Shown here piece after piece: positions 51,811-62,034 of a stretch of 64,000 nucleotides of DNA. The translations under genes were made by a program, and so were the position numbers. This DNA is from Desulfonatronum thiodismutans (GTDB lineage Bacteria; Desulfobacterota; Desulfovibrionia; Desulfovibrionales; Desulfonatronaceae). Each line of letters starts with the position of its first letter. Position 1 is the stretch's first letter. The stretch spans positions 313,797 through 377,796 of the forward strand of contig NZ_JPIK01000004.1 of assembly GCF_000717475.1 (NCBI RefSeq), read 5' to 3'. The notes under the pieces were generated by a model, which searched no databases, was not told the DNA's origin, and saw nothing but the letters and a program-made list of their open reading frames with translations.

Positions 51811-52293
51811 TTAATTCGTCACACACCACGGTCTGCATCTCGCTTTTGTGTTTCCCTCATTATTTTGTCGTGCGGCACGAACATGGTGACGGATGGATTT
51901 ATCAACAGAAATTGTATCAGAGTTGTTGAAGGTGACTGTCAATGCTTCGGAACCAGTAGAGGTGAATGACCAATATAAAGAATCTGCTGCCCCTTCTAGC
52001 ATTGACTTGCATGCCGAAGAATACAATCTGACTAATGTATTTGCATCAGCCAATGCCCAGTCAGAATGTCCAGCCAATGAAAGGCCGGAAGTATAATTCA
52101 TGGCCGCATCCCAGTTCATTGGACCAGCCGTTGCTTTCTGCCACATCAGGCCGGTTCCGTTGTCCGTCACTGTTCCATCCCCGTTGTCCACGCACTGCTG
52201 GGCGAATGCCGTGCCGGACATGACCAGCCCGGTCAGGCAGAGCATGAAGGCCAGGGCTACTGTTGTGGAAAGCTTTCTCCATATATTTGGCAT
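51811..52293 (-). CDS. exported DUF1566 protein, copy 3, degenerate C-terminus
   Basis: 160 residues from MPNIWRKLSTTVALAFMLCL; signal ends TAFAQQ. VTDNGTGLMWQKATAGPMNWDAAMNY is intact, but the GWRLP signature is changed to DWALADANTL, the YYWSS block is LYWSFTSTG, and the end runs past the normal VRA to NNEGNTKARCRPWCVTN. It looks like a decaying or diverging paralogue. The longer frame to 52356 is not supported. Confidence 0.75.
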   Translation of the reverse strand: MPNIWRKLSTTVALAFMLCLTGLVMSGTAFAQQCVDNGDGTVTDNGTGLMWQKATAGPMNWDAAMNYTSGLSLAGHSDWALADANTLVRLYSSACKSMLEGAADSLYWSFTSTGSEALTVTFNNSDTISVDKSIRHHVRAARQNNEGNTKARCRPWCVTN

Positions 52294-52357
52294 GGTGTTT
52301 CTCCTACCCCTTTCGTTTGCGAACAGTGGTGGCTTCTGAAAAATAAAGTCACTCACT

Positions 52358-52726
52358 TCAGGATGTTGGACCTCCGTGACAGGGCCAACTGCAGCTGTTG
52401 TCCTTTGTCAAACCCGGCTGCGGGCCGCCGCCCTTCCAGTGCGGGCAGTCGAAATGCCGCGTGTCCTTGCTGAGGCAATCGTTTCTGTCCATCACGCATT
52501 CATCGAGACAGTCCATGTTCCCCGGGGGGCACAGGGCCTCGCACTGGTTCCATTTCGCGTCGCAGGAATCCTTGATGCTCGTGAAGGTTTGGTTGCAGCA
52601 GGCGATGCAGTCGAGCAGGTCGGGGCAGCCGTGGACGCAGTCGATATAGGTGCCGGTTGCGGCGTGAAGGTTGGGGGTTGCCATGAACAGCAGGGCCAGG
52701 GAAGCGGACAGGATGAGTTTTCGCAT
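52358..52726 (-). CDS. secreted cysteine-rich small protein
   Basis: 122 residues from MRKLILSASLALLFMATPNLHAA; signal peptide cleaves after HAA. The mature part holds 16 cysteines, including CVHGCPDLLDCIACCN, CDAKWNQCEALCPPGNMDCLDECVMDRNDC and CSWPC, so a disulfide-rich fold is likely. An upstream frame to 52846 is unsupported. Not recognised. Together with the three DUF1566 genes it forms a cluster of exported proteins on one strand. Confidence 0.7.
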   Translation of the reverse strand: MRKLILSASLALLFMATPNLHAATGTYIDCVHGCPDLLDCIACCNQTFTSIKDSCDAKWNQCEALCPPGNMDCLDECVMDRNDCLSKDTRHFDCPHWKGGGPQPGLTKDNSCSWPCHGGPTS

Positions 52727-53238
52727 TTTCAATCTCCTTTTGTGAGTTGAAGGTTTAATTTCGATGATGCTTCTTTCTAAGCACGATCCATGCCAGAATA
52801 AAATAATACAATTCCAGAATGTTAAAAAATTACGCCAACCAATCAAACCCCTGCTGTTTGCGCCAATTCCATTGGCACTGCCAACACTTCTGGCAAATAG
52901 TAAGCTGTCCCCATGCCGTTTGCTGATCTCGCTGGGGTGGTGTGACTATTGGGATGGATGTGAATATCAGGGTGCTGTTGGTGGGGCAATGGGGTGAGGC
53001 ATTGATGGCCGGTGCCATGGGTAGAGGAGAAAGCCTGAACGTTGAGATTTAGTTCGAAGAAACAAGTTCAATCCATGTCGCATTGCCCGAGGGAATCGCT
53101 TTGATTCCCTCGGGCTTTTGCTGTGAGGTAGCAGACTGTACGCAGCGCAAAACGGCAAGCCTACTGAATCTTGGCAAATCCCTAAAAATCTATCCCCTCC
53201 AGATAGGCCTCCGGAGCCGTCTTTTCCACGTGCCGCTG
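52727..53238. other. intergenic stretch with a short ORF and an orphan terminator
   Basis: 512 bp between the Cys-rich gene and the kinase gene. On the plus strand, 52954-53052 is a 32-codon frame (MDVNIRVLLVGQWGEALMAG to LNVEI) that could be a coding remnant or small gene, followed by a strong terminator. No other supported gene. Confidence 0.35.
53085..53119 (+). terminator. strong hairpin terminator with no clear upstream gene
   Basis: GCCCGAGGGAATC / GATTCCCTCGGGC, a thirteen-pair perfect stem with a GCTTT loop, followed by TTTT. It would end a plus-strand transcript, but the only thing upstream is the short frame at 52954-53052. On the minus strand it lies after the kinase gene and may also end that message. 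Confidence 0.75.
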
Positions 53239-56200
53239 TTATGTCTTTTTGTTGGAAACCACCCGTTCCAACACCTTCGCCAAATCCTCCATCCTCACCG
53301 GCTTGCCCAGATAGTCGTCCATTCCGGCAGCCAGAAACTTCTCCCGGTCGCCGAGCATGGCATAGGCGGTCAGGGCAATGATCGGCGTTCGCCGGTGGGA
53401 GGGCTGAGGGATGAGACCTGAAACCTGAGAGCCAGACGTCCGCCCTCCGACGTCCGATTTCTGACTACTGACTTCTGACTCCTGACTCCTGATCCTTTTC
53501 GTCGCCTCCACCCCGTTCATTACCGGCATCTGCACGTCCATCAGGATCACGTCGAAGTCCTGGGCGGCGAGAAGGTCCAAAACCTGTTGGCCGTCTTCGG
53601 CCAGGGCCACGGTGTGTCCGGCCTTTTCCAGCAGCATCTGGATGGGGAGGGCATTGGACGGTTCGTCCTCGGCCAGCAGGATGCGCAGCTTCTGCTTTGC
53701 TTCGGGCGATTTCGGCATCTCCTGAAGCTTGAGGCTGTCCTCACCGACAGGAAATTTGAACGGCAGAATCACATTCACGGTGGTTCCTTCGCCGACAGTA
53801 GAGACCACGGAGATATTCCCGCCCATAAGGTCCACGAGGCGCTTGACAATGGATAACCCCAATCCCGCGCCCTGAAAGCTGCGAGTGTACGATCCCTCCA
53901 CCTGAAAGAACGGATTGAAGACGTTTCTGAGCTTATTCACGGGAATTCCAATACCTGTATCCGCAACGGTGAAAAGCAGCTTGCAAACGTCTCCCTTGTC
54001 GGATGTTAACGGAGTCACATCAACCCGAATGCTCCCCTTGTCCGTAAACTTCAAGGCGTTGCCCACCAAGTTGAAGAGTACTTGCCGGACTCGTGCCTCG
54101 TCCCCAACGATCCGGGCGGGAATGGACGACTCAATGGCGCATTCCAGGGTCACGCCCTTGTTTCTTGCATCGAACGTGAACAGTCCGAACACGGAATCCC
54201 GCAACTCCTCAAGGCTGAACTCCGACTCATGAATGTCCATTTTCCCGGCCTCAATCCGGGACAGATCCAGGATGTCCGAAAGCAGTCTGGTCAGACGGTT
54301 GGCCGAACCAACAGCCAACCGCACATACTGCTTTTGATCGTCATCCAGGGCAGTGACCTCCAGAAGCTGCATCATGCCCATGATTCCGTTGATAGGGGTG
54401 CGTATTTCATGGCTCATGTTGGCCAAAAATTCAGATTTGGCCTTGTTGGCGGCTTCAGCCTGCTCCTTGGCCTGGATCAGGGCTTGTTCGATCTGTTTAA
54501 GCTCAGTCAGGTCGATATCGATGCAAAACAATTCAGGTGGCTGGTTGGGTCTCCGGACAACTGCATGGCTGGAATAGACCTGGATACGCGACCCGTCCTT
54601 CCGCTTCAGATGGAGTTCCGCCGCTGGAATAGACATTCCGGTTTCAGACATGGTTTGGATTGCCCGAACAACATCAGTCCGCATTTCGTCTGGAATAATC
54701 AGGTCCACAAGATTCTTTCCAATGGCTTCATCCGACGAGAACCCATAGAATCTCTCAGATGCTTTATTCCAAAAGAGCGTTTTGCCGTCCATCCCATATC
54801 CCTGGACCGCGACAGTGGGAACTTGTTCAAAGAGATTGCGGAAACGCGCTTCACTCTCGCGAAGCGCCTCTTCGGCTCGTTTTTGTTCGGTGATGTCCCT
54901 GAATTCAACGACGCGAACCATCTTGCCCTTGTAGGGAATGTTTCTTGCCTCAAGGCGCACGGGATATTCCTCGCCACTCTTGCGCACCCCGAATGCTTCA
55001 TAAGGTTTTTCGTAGCCGGAAAGAATGTTGTTCATCACCATATCGCGCGACTGCTCAGCTATCAGCAAAAGACCATCCATCCCGATAAGCTCATCATAGC
55101 CATACCCGGTGATCTCGGAGAGCCCCTGGTTGCACTCCAGGATAACGCCTTTGTCGTGGATGGTGATGCCGCCGAATGATGCATTATGCAGGGCCTTGAA
55201 ACGGATCTCGCTCTCCAGGAGTGCCTCTTCGGCCCGCTTGCGGTCGGTAACGTCGGCGAAAATACAGGCGAACTGACCGGGTTTCGGGCTAAATGCCGTA
55301 ACCACGAAATGTTTTTGCAGCGCAGCTGAAAAATTATCGAAAACGACAGGTTCCCCTGTCAGGGCCACATGCCCGTACGTCTTGATCCAGTGGTCTTCAG
55401 TTTCAGGCAAAGTCTCCAGGACGGTTTTGCCAATAATGTCCTCGCCTTTTAGACCTGTAGCCCTCTCGAATGCAGGGTTTGCGGCCAGGAATCGATAGTC
55501 TGCCGGTTCACCCGAGTCGTTGCAGATAATTTCATGCAGGGCAAAGCCGTCCAACATTTCGCGAAAAAGCATCTGGTACTGCTCTTCCGCCTGTTTGCGA
55601 TCAGTGATGTCCTCGAACGTGGCATAGGCCTGAAAGGGCTTTGCTTCTCCTGGCTGGAACAAAGGAATAGCCGTGATGGACAACCAGATATGGGCGTTCT
55701 TGTCCGGATGAAACACCCCCCGGATCACAGGCCCGAAAGTTTCTCCGGTGCGCAGGGAGATCATGGCCGGATGGCCCTCTCCTGGAACCGCTGTCCCGTC
55801 TTCCTCGATCATTTTCCAACGAGGGTCCATGGACGTCTTGCCCTGCATCTGGTCGAAGGTAAGGCCAAGAATCCTTTCCGCGGCTGGATTCGCTGAAATG
55901 ATGGTGCCGTCGGCTGCATGATAAACCACACCCTGAGTCATGGTCTCGAAAAAGCGGCGGTGCTTTTCCTCGCTCTCCTTCAGCGCTCTCTCTGCCCGCT
56001 TGCGATCGGTAATGTCACGAGAAAAAATACTGACACCGATGACCCGGCCACGCTCATCACGGATCGGGCTGTGGGTGACTTCTATAAACACCCTGGACAG
56101 TTCCTGATTACCGGAAAAGGCCTCATCTATGAACGAATCGCCACCCAAAGCCCGATCCAGATTACGACGGGATATTTCCCTGTCCTCCGCAACGGTTTGA

Positions 56201-56784
56201 TATTCATAAAGACTGTGTCCAATCTGGATATCCACGCCATACAGCGCCTTCATCCCCTGGGCATGCCTTTTATTGAAGCTGGTGTAACGATATTCGCGGT
56301 CCAGAGAGAAAATGGGGGAGAGACAGCTTTCCATGATCCCCTCCAGCAGTGCATTCTTGAACCGCAAGTCCTCCTCGGCCCGTTTGCGTTCAGTGATGTC
56401 TGACGTGAAACCCTGGTAGTGAGTGACGGCTCCGGTTTCATCCCGGATCGCACGGGCGTTTCTCGAAACCCAAAACTCGGTTCCGTCCCTTCGGCGCAAC
56501 CGACATTCATGGTTGACCATCTCTCCCTGCTCTTCCAGAAGGCGTTTGAATTCATCCCTGTCCGCCGGATTGACATATACTTGGGCGGCAATGTCCGTGA
56601 TGGATGCGATCATCTCCGTGGGCGACGCGTAACCATACATTTTCGCCAAGGCGGTATTTGCACTGAGAAAACGCCCCTCGGGCGTGGACGTGAAGATGCC
56701 GATGGGCGCGTTCAAAAGAATGTCGTGAGCGTTGGAAAAGCCTGTCTGTGCAGGACTTTCTTCAAGACGTTGCTTCTGGGCCAT
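53239..56784 (-). CDS. multi-PAS hybrid histidine kinase
   Basis: 1181 residues from [10 protein letters not shown] (AGGAG six bases ahead). Six PAS domains in a row (about 20-760), several followed by [19 protein letters not shown] linkers; HisKA with [19 protein letters not shown] near 790; HATPase with [25 protein letters not shown] and [10 protein letters not shown]; receiver domain from about 1045 ([25 protein letters not shown]). No membrane helix, so it should be cytosolic. The receiver domain contains an extra [16 protein letters not shown] segment of about 34 residues between helix 3 and strand 4 region (before [11 protein letters not shown]). Ligands unknown. Confidence 0.92.
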   Translation of the reverse strand: MAQKQRLEESPAQTGFSNAHDILLNAPIGIFTSTPEGRFLSANTALAKMYGYASPTEMIASITDIAAQVYVNPADRDEFKRLLEEQGEMVNHECRLRRRDGTEFWVSRNARAIRDETGAVTHYQGFTSDITERKRAEEDLRFKNALLEGIMESCLSPIFSLDREYRYTSFNKRHAQGMKALYGVDIQIGHSLYEYQTVAEDREISRRNLDRALGGDSFIDEAFSGNQELSRVFIEVTHSPIRDERGRVIGVSIFSRDITDRKRAERALKESEEKHRRFFETMTQGVVYHAADGTIISANPAAERILGLTFDQMQGKTSMDPRWKMIEEDGTAVPGEGHPAMISLRTGETFGPVIRGVFHPDKNAHIWLSITAIPLFQPGEAKPFQAYATFEDITDRKQAEEQYQMLFREMLDGFALHEIICNDSGEPADYRFLAANPAFERATGLKGEDIIGKTVLETLPETEDHWIKTYGHVALTGEPVVFDNFSAALQKHFVVTAFSPKPGQFACIFADVTDRKRAEEALLESEIRFKALHNASFGGITIHDKGVILECNQGLSEITGYGYDELIGMDGLLLIAEQSRDMVMNNILSGYEKPYEAFGVRKSGEEYPVRLEARNIPYKGKMVRVVEFRDITEQKRAEEALRESEARFRNLFEQVPTVAVQGYGMDGKTLFWNKASERFYGFSSDEAIGKNLVDLIIPDEMRTDVVRAIQTMSETGMSIPAAELHLKRKDGSRIQVYSSHAVVRRPNQPPELFCIDIDLTELKQIEQALIQAKEQAEAANKAKSEFLANMSHEIRTPINGIMGMMQLLEVTALDDDQKQYVRLAVGSANRLTRLLSDILDLSRIEAGKMDIHESEFSLEELRDSVFGLFTFDARNKGVTLECAIESSIPARIVGDEARVRQVLFNLVGNALKFTDKGSIRVDVTPLTSDKGDVCKLLFTVADTGIGIPVNKLRNVFNPFFQVEGSYTRSFQGAGLGLSIVKRLVDLMGGNISVVSTVGEGTTVNVILPFKFPVGEDSLKLQEMPKSPEAKQKLRILLAEDEPSNALPIQMLLEKAGHTVALAEDGQQVLDLLAAQDFDVILMDVQMPVMNGVEATKRIRSQESEVSSQKSDVGGRTSGSQVSGLIPQPSHRRTPIIALTAYAMLGDREKFLAAGMDDYLGKPVRMEDLAKVLERVVSNKKT
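53405..53505. repeat. TCTGACT-type degenerate heptamer array inside the receiver domain
   Basis: Tandem words such as CTGACTACTGACTTCTGACT and CTGACTCCTGATCC lie in frame within the kinase gene and encode [20 protein letters not shown] and following residues. The same words occur at about 28,030-28,085 between genes. They interrupt the usual receiver sequence without breaking the frame. Confidence 0.65.
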
Positions 56785-57032
56785 GCGGAACTCCTGGGGC
56801 AGTGCGGCGGGATGATGGGGATGGGGGGTTACTGACTGCTCGAAACGAACGCCTTCAAACATCCAGACTATTCATTGTGTGACAATATTCTCTCACTAGT
56901 CATCCATTCTTGGCTACAAGGTCAAGCATGGGGTTCAAATGAAGCCCTTAGTCGGGAACCATGCGCAAACATATCTGAACAACACTGTATCACCTCTAAG
57001 GAATATCTGGGTGCGCGGGGATCGGATCGGAC

Positions 57033-58238
57033 TCATCCGCCACCATCACCGCGCAACCGGACCCGCACGCCGTCGCGAAGCTCGCGGTCCGGATGGACGA
57101 CCACGGTTTCGCCTTCCTCGATTCCGGAGATGATCCGCGTCCAATAGCCTCCGCGTTGGCCCGGTTCCACTATCCGCATCCGGGCCCGGTCGTCCCGGAC
57201 CGTAAACACGGCCCAACAGTCGCCATGGCGAAACAAGGCGCTGGTCGGCACCCGGAGCACATCTTCGGCCTCCCAGAGCAGGAACCGGGCGTTGACCCGG
57301 TACCCGTGGCCCAGTCTGATCCACTGCTCCGGTGGTGAAGTCAGATCCACGACAACCAGCACCCGCTGCTCCTCCACGCCCAGGGCCGAAACCTTGGTAA
57401 AGCCCACCGGCTCCACCCGGCGCACCCGGCCTTCCAACGATTCGGGGCTGCCCCAGCGCTCCAGCAGAACCCGCATCTCCGGCTCCAGGCGCACGGCATC
57501 CGAGGACAGCACGTCCACCTCCACTTCCAGCGCGGCCGGGTCCCCGACCTCCAGGATCGATTCTCCCGGCTGAACCACCCGGGCGCTTTGAAAGAACCGG
57601 TGCAGCACCCGACCGGAAACCGGAGCCCGCAGCTCCACCAATCCTTCCGCGTCTTCCCGGTCGTGACCGGAAAACCGCAGTGCCGTTTCCGCCGCCTCCA
57701 GATCGAACTCGGCCGTGCGCACCCTGAACAGGGCCGAGCGTTTCATGGCCTCGGCCCGGTCGGCCTCGGTCTCGGCCTGTTCCAACTCGCTGTGGGAAAT
57801 CACTTCCTGCCCGGCCAACCGTCGCAACCGCGCCAATTCGCTCGCGATGCGATCAGCCAGGGCGGCGGCCGCGTCCAATTCCGCCTCGGCCATGGTCATC
57901 ACGGCTTCGGCGGCCCGGATCCTGGCCCGGGCTTCGGCCTCGGCCCGAACGTCCAGGGTCGTCGCGGGCAGGGCCCCGAGCACGGCGACCACCTCGCCGG
58001 CTTGCACCTCGTCCCCCACCTCCCAGGCGATCCGGCGAACCTGGGCCGCCAGAGGCGCGGAAATCACGTACCGGTCCCTGACCCTGGTCCGTCCTTCTTC
58101 TTCCACCACGATTTCCACCCGCCCCCGGGAAACCTGTTCCGTGTCCACCAGGATGGGTGAGGGACGAAAGCCCAGGGCCAGAAGCACGGCCCCGGCGACC
58201 ACCGCCAGAAGAATCAGGATGCGCTTGCGCCAGTTCAT
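57033..58238 (-). CDS. HlyD-like periplasmic efflux adaptor
   Basis: 401 residues. One N-terminal membrane anchor (ILILLAVVAGAVLLALGF), a first lipoyl half (APLAAQVRRIAWEVGDEVQAGEVVAVLG), a long alpha-helical hairpin (residues about 100-185), a second lipoyl half (LRAPVSGRVLHRFFQSARVVQPGESILEVGD) and a beta-barrel. It links the FtsX-like permease to an outer-membrane channel. The start at 58238 follows the domain layout; the frame runs on to 59309 inside the permease gene without support. Confidence 0.88.
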   Translation of the reverse strand: MNWRKRILILLAVVAGAVLLALGFRPSPILVDTEQVSRGRVEIVVEEEGRTRVRDRYVISAPLAAQVRRIAWEVGDEVQAGEVVAVLGALPATTLDVRAEAEARARIRAAEAVMTMAEAELDAAAALADRIASELARLRRLAGQEVISHSELEQAETEADRAEAMKRSALFRVRTAEFDLEAAETALRFSGHDREDAEGLVELRAPVSGRVLHRFFQSARVVQPGESILEVGDPAALEVEVDVLSSDAVRLEPEMRVLLERWGSPESLEGRVRRVEPVGFTKVSALGVEEQRVLVVVDLTSPPEQWIRLGHGYRVNARFLLWEAEDVLRVPTSALFRHGDCWAVFTVRDDRARMRIVEPGQRGGYWTRIISGIEEGETVVVHPDRELRDGVRVRLRGDGGG

Positions 58239-58273
58239 GAGGGCGATTCCTTTTTTGGGTTGATGAAAAGACG

Positions 58274-60685
58274 TCATTCCCTGGTTTTGAGCACGCCGAT
58301 CAGGTCCAGCTTCTTCAACCGCCTGGCCACCACCACCCAGGACAGGGCGCTGGCCGCCAGGATGGTCGTGGCCGCGAAGGCGAAAATACGCGGCTCCAGG
58401 ATCATCGGGATGCGGTACAGTTCCGAGTCGATGCCGTGGACGATGTAGGCGATCAGCCCGATGCCGATCAGAAAACCCAGGGGGATGGCCATGACGGTCA
58501 TCAAGGCCAGCTCGCCCAGTAGAATGGCCCCGACCTCGCCGCGGGTGAACCCCAGGACCCGCAGGCTGGCCATTTCCTTGGAACGTTCGGTCAAGGCGAT
58601 GCGCGCGCTGTTGTAGACCACCCCGAAGGCGATGCTTCCGGCCAGCAGCGTGCTGAAAAAGGCGAAGGTGAGCACAATGTCGGCCATGGAATCGTAGAAG
58701 TTGCGGATGGCGGTTTGCCGGTCCGTGACGCTGGCCGCCCGGGGCGCGTCCTTGAGGGCGCGGACCGCCTCGCCGCGCAGCTCGGGATCCACCGCCAGAT
58801 AGGCTCCGGATACGGCCGGGCCCTCCCGGAGCATGCGGTTCAGGGCATCCAGGTCCATATAGGCCGCCGAACCGGTGAACTCGCGCACGATTCCGGCCAC
58901 CGGGACCTCCAGGCGCTCCCGGCGGCCTTCCAGGAATTCCACCTCCACCATGTCTCCGGGTCCCACGACCAGAACATCGGCCAGATAATCGCTGAGCACC
59001 AGCCCGTGGTCCGGCAAAGTGACCACGTTCAGCCGGTCGTCCAGGATGCGGCGCAGGTCGCTGTCCGGCTCCAGCCCTTGAATGCTCGTGCGATGGGTTA
59101 CATGGCCGCGATGCAGCCGCACCCCGGCGATGCGCGTGGGCTCCACCAGCGTCACCCCCGGCAGGGCCGCCAGTTCGAACAGGACCCGCCGGGAGGTGGG
59201 TTCGACAAAGGTGACCATCAGGTCGTCGCGCTGGGCCAGGCCGTACTGCACCTTGATCAGGTAGTCCACGGACCCTTCCTGAAACCGACCGACCATCAGG
59301 ATGGCGCACGCCAGGCCGATGCCGGCCACGGACAGCAGGGTCTTAACCGGTCGACGTTCCATGTTCCGCAGGACCATGCGCGAGGTCTGGCCCAGCAGAC
59401 GCCGCGCGCCCAGGCGCTCCACCAGGGCGGTGCGAAAAATCGGCGGCGGTTCCGGACGCATGGCCTCGGCCGGCGGCAGGCGCACGGCTCCGCGCAGGGC
59501 GAACAGCGCTCCGAACAGACCTGCGGCCAGGGTGACCAGGGCCCCCAGAGCGGCTACTCTCGGGGAAAGGTGGTAGTCCAGATATGGAAAGCGGAAAAAG
59601 GTGCGGTATATCTCGGCCAACTGCTGCCCCAGCCAGCCCCCGGCGGCCATGCCCAACACCAGTCCCAGCAGAGAGATCAGCAGGACCATCTGGGCGTAGT
59701 GCGTTCCGATCCGCGCGTTGGAGTAGCCAAAGGCTTTGAGAATGGCGATCTGTTCGCGCTGGGTGCTGATCAGCCGGGTGAAGACCACGTTCAGCAAAAA
59801 GGCGGCCACCCCCAGGAAGATGGTCGGAAACAGGGTGGCCATGGTGGCCAGCTGGTCCAGCTCCACGGAGAGATAGCGATGGGAAAGCTGGTCCTCGCGG
59901 CCCACGGCCCCCTGCCCGCCGTAGGGCACCAGCAGGAAGTCCAGGCGTTCCAGCACGTCGCCGGTCCGGGCGTCCCGAGTCAGGGTCAAAACCACGTCGT
60001 TGAAGGCCCCGTCCATGTCGTAGGCCGCTGCCAGGGCGGTCCGGTTCATCCAGAAGATGCCGTGCCTCTCAAAATCCGGGAATAGGTCTCCAGGCTTGAG
60101 GTGGTAAATGAATTCCGGGGACAGGGCGATGCCCACGATGGTCAGTTCCTGGCGGCGGCCGTTGATGATCGCGGCCAGGGAGTCGCCGGGGCGAAAGCCG
60201 TGGGCTTCGGCAAAGGCCTCGCCGATCACGGTTTCCCGGTCCCGGCCGGGCCGGGGCAGCCGCCCCTCGCGCAGATGCAGCCGGTTCAGCTCGGCGTTGC
60301 GCCCGTCGGGCAGGGAGAGAAACAGCCCCGTGGCCGGGTCCGGATAGTCGGGAATATCCAAATTGGCCCCGGCCAGAATGCGCGTTTCCAGGGTCTGCAC
60401 GCCGGATATCGCCTGGATCTGCTCCTCCAGGGAGATCGGAGCGCGTTTCAGGGACGCGAAAACATGGCTGAACCGGTAGTCCCGGTAAAAGGCGTCCCTG
60501 GTCATGGTCAGGGATTCCAGGCTGGTCAGGGACATGATCAGCGTGGCCACCCCGCCGGCAATGACCACGGCGATGGCCAGGGCCTGGCCGCGCATCCCCC
60601 AGAGTTCACGGAGCAGCTTACGGGTCAGGGAACTCATTTGGGGGCTCATTTGGGGGCTCACCTGGGGCCTCACCTGGGAACTCAC
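58274..60685 (-). CDS. ABC transporter permease, FtsX/MacB-like, duplicated core
   Basis: 803 residues, about eight to ten membrane helices arranged as two FtsX domains ([20 protein letters not shown] and [37 protein letters not shown]) with large periplasmic loops. The GTG start overlaps the ATPase stop (GTGA). The first 16 residues come from a short repeated stretch (CTCATTTGGGGG-type), so [12 protein letters not shown] at 60637 could be the true start. With the ATPase and adaptor it should export a lipid, peptide or drug. Confidence 0.88.
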   Translation of the reverse strand: MSSQVRPQVSPQMSPQMSSLTRKLLRELWGMRGQALAIAVVIAGGVATLIMSLTSLESLTMTRDAFYRDYRFSHVFASLKRAPISLEEQIQAISGVQTLETRILAGANLDIPDYPDPATGLFLSLPDGRNAELNRLHLREGRLPRPGRDRETVIGEAFAEAHGFRPGDSLAAIINGRRQELTIVGIALSPEFIYHLKPGDLFPDFERHGIFWMNRTALAAAYDMDGAFNDVVLTLTRDARTGDVLERLDFLLVPYGGQGAVGREDQLSHRYLSVELDQLATMATLFPTIFLGVAAFLLNVVFTRLISTQREQIAILKAFGYSNARIGTHYAQMVLLISLLGLVLGMAAGGWLGQQLAEIYRTFFRFPYLDYHLSPRVAALGALVTLAAGLFGALFALRGAVRLPPAEAMRPEPPPIFRTALVERLGARRLLGQTSRMVLRNMERRPVKTLLSVAGIGLACAILMVGRFQEGSVDYLIKVQYGLAQRDDLMVTFVEPTSRRVLFELAALPGVTLVEPTRIAGVRLHRGHVTHRTSIQGLEPDSDLRRILDDRLNVVTLPDHGLVLSDYLADVLVVGPGDMVEVEFLEGRRERLEVPVAGIVREFTGSAAYMDLDALNRMLREGPAVSGAYLAVDPELRGEAVRALKDAPRAASVTDRQTAIRNFYDSMADIVLTFAFFSTLLAGSIAFGVVYNSARIALTERSKEMASLRVLGFTRGEVGAILLGELALMTVMAIPLGFLIGIGLIAYIVHGIDSELYRIPMILEPRIFAFAATTILAASALSWVVVARRLKKLDLIGVLKTRE

Positions 60686-61449
60686 CAGGACAGCTCCCGA
60701 GGCGCTTTCTTGTCCCGGTTCTCCACCACAGAGGCAATCTGCCCGTTGCTCAGGGAAATCACCCGATCGGCCATCCGGGCGATGTCCACGTTATGGGTGA
60801 TCACCGCGGTGGTCGTGCCCAGGTCCTGGTTGGCCCGGTTCAGGGCCTCCAGCACGGCGATGCCGGTGGAAGAATCAAGGGCCCCGGTGGGTTCGTCGCA
60901 GAGCAGCACCTCGGGGCGCTTGGCAATAGCCCGGGCGATGGCCACCCGCTGCTGCTCGCCTCCGGAAAGCTGGGCCGGAAAATGATCCAGTCGCTCAGAC
61001 AGCCCCACCAGGCTCAGGGCGTCCTCCGGGGTCATGGGGTCCGTGCTGATCTCCGTGACAATGGCCACGTTTTCCCGGGCCGTCAGGCTGGGGATCAGGT
61101 TGTAGAACTGGAAGACGAAGCCCACGACCCTGCGGCGAAACAGGGTCAGCTCCCGCTCCGTGGCCCGAACCAGATCCAGCCCCTGGCAGCGGACCGTGCC
61201 GCTGGTGGGCCGGTCCAATCCGCCCAGGATGTTCAGCAGCGTGGACTTGCCGCTCCCCGAAGGCCCCAGCAGAACCACGAATTCGCCGCGGTACAAGTCC
61301 AGATCCACCCCGCGCAAGGCAAAGACCTCCACCTCGCCCATGCGGTAAATCTTGGTCAGTGCTTCGGCGTGGAACACGACCCCGGCAGCTTCGGAAGCTT
61401 CGGAGGCTCTCGACTTTTCCGGCGTTTCAGTATGTTTCAAGGAGGACAT
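60682..61449 (-). CDS. ABC transporter ATP-binding protein, LolD/MacB-type
   Basis: 255 residues. Walker [25 protein letters not shown]-loop [14 protein letters not shown], signature [14 protein letters not shown], Walker [14 protein letters not shown] and H-loop VITHNVDIA. This is the mechanotransmission-type (LolD/MacB/FtsE) subfamily. A short Glu/Ala/Ser-rich N-terminal stretch precedes the fold. AGGAG precedes the ATG. First gene of the efflux operon. Confidence 0.93.
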   Translation of the reverse strand: MSSLKHTETPEKSRASEASEAAGVVFHAEALTKIYRMGEVEVFALRGVDLDLYRGEFVVLLGPSGSGKSTLLNILGGLDRPTSGTVRCQGLDLVRATERELTLFRRRVVGFVFQFYNLIPSLTARENVAIVTEISTDPMTPEDALSLVGLSERLDHFPAQLSGGEQQRVAIARAIAKRPEVLLCDEPTGALDSSTGIAVLEALNRANQDLGTTTAVITHNVDIARMADRVISLSNGQIASVVENRDKKAPRELSW

Positions 61450-62034
61450 GATCGCTCTCCTGGTTCGTGGATGCCAAGGGAGTCAAGCCGGCGATTTTTT
61501 CACAAAGCTGGACAAACTTGTTCTTGAGCCCAAATTATCGAAATCGCAATCGAAATCATTAAGCATTCAACATTGACCTGGTTTTTCGTCCACCTTATCT
61601 CTCATGACGTTCGATTTCGATTAGGGGTATAGCCTCGAGTCAACGGCGATTCTTGACTTGCATCTGAAAAGCGCTAATTTCTTCACTCATCCCATGTTTT
61701 CCAGATAACCGCAGCCATGCAGATCATCCTTTTTTCACATCTCGTCCACCCGCCGCAACGGGATGCCTTTCCTGATGCACCCTCATTCCTATGGTGCATG
61801 GCCGGGGCCTGAAGGCGCCCGCCGCGTTCAGGCCCATCCTCCCGGTGTTGATCCCGCTTCGTTCGGTCTCTTTCCCCAGTCCGAGCGACTTCATTCGCAA
61901 AACAGACGACATGGACCGCGAGCCGAGATTTCGGAACCTTGGAACCGTCCGGGTTCTGGTCCTAGCTTATCCGTTGCGCCCCAAACTGTGAACTCGATAG
62001 ACACCTCGGCCACGAGCCAGATATTGGAGTCCTC
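61450..62034. other. long metX leader region
   Basis: 585 bp between divergent genes. A possible plus-strand promoter is TTGACT (61653-61658), 16 bases, TAATTT (61675-61680). After it come several short stem-loops: ATGCACC / GGTGCAT near 61,780-61,805 and GCCTGAA / TTCAGGC near 61,810-61,840. No SAM riboswitch type could be recognised. No supported gene. Confidence 0.45.

Noticed and set aside
61780..61860. SAM riboswitch upstream of metX
   Set aside because: Stem-loops are present but I could not place the conserved core of any SAM or SAH riboswitch class.
61724..61912. 62-codon minus-strand frame in the metX leader
   Set aside because: No ribosome site, basic composition typical of antisense translation; the DNA contains stem-loops that fit a leader RNA better.
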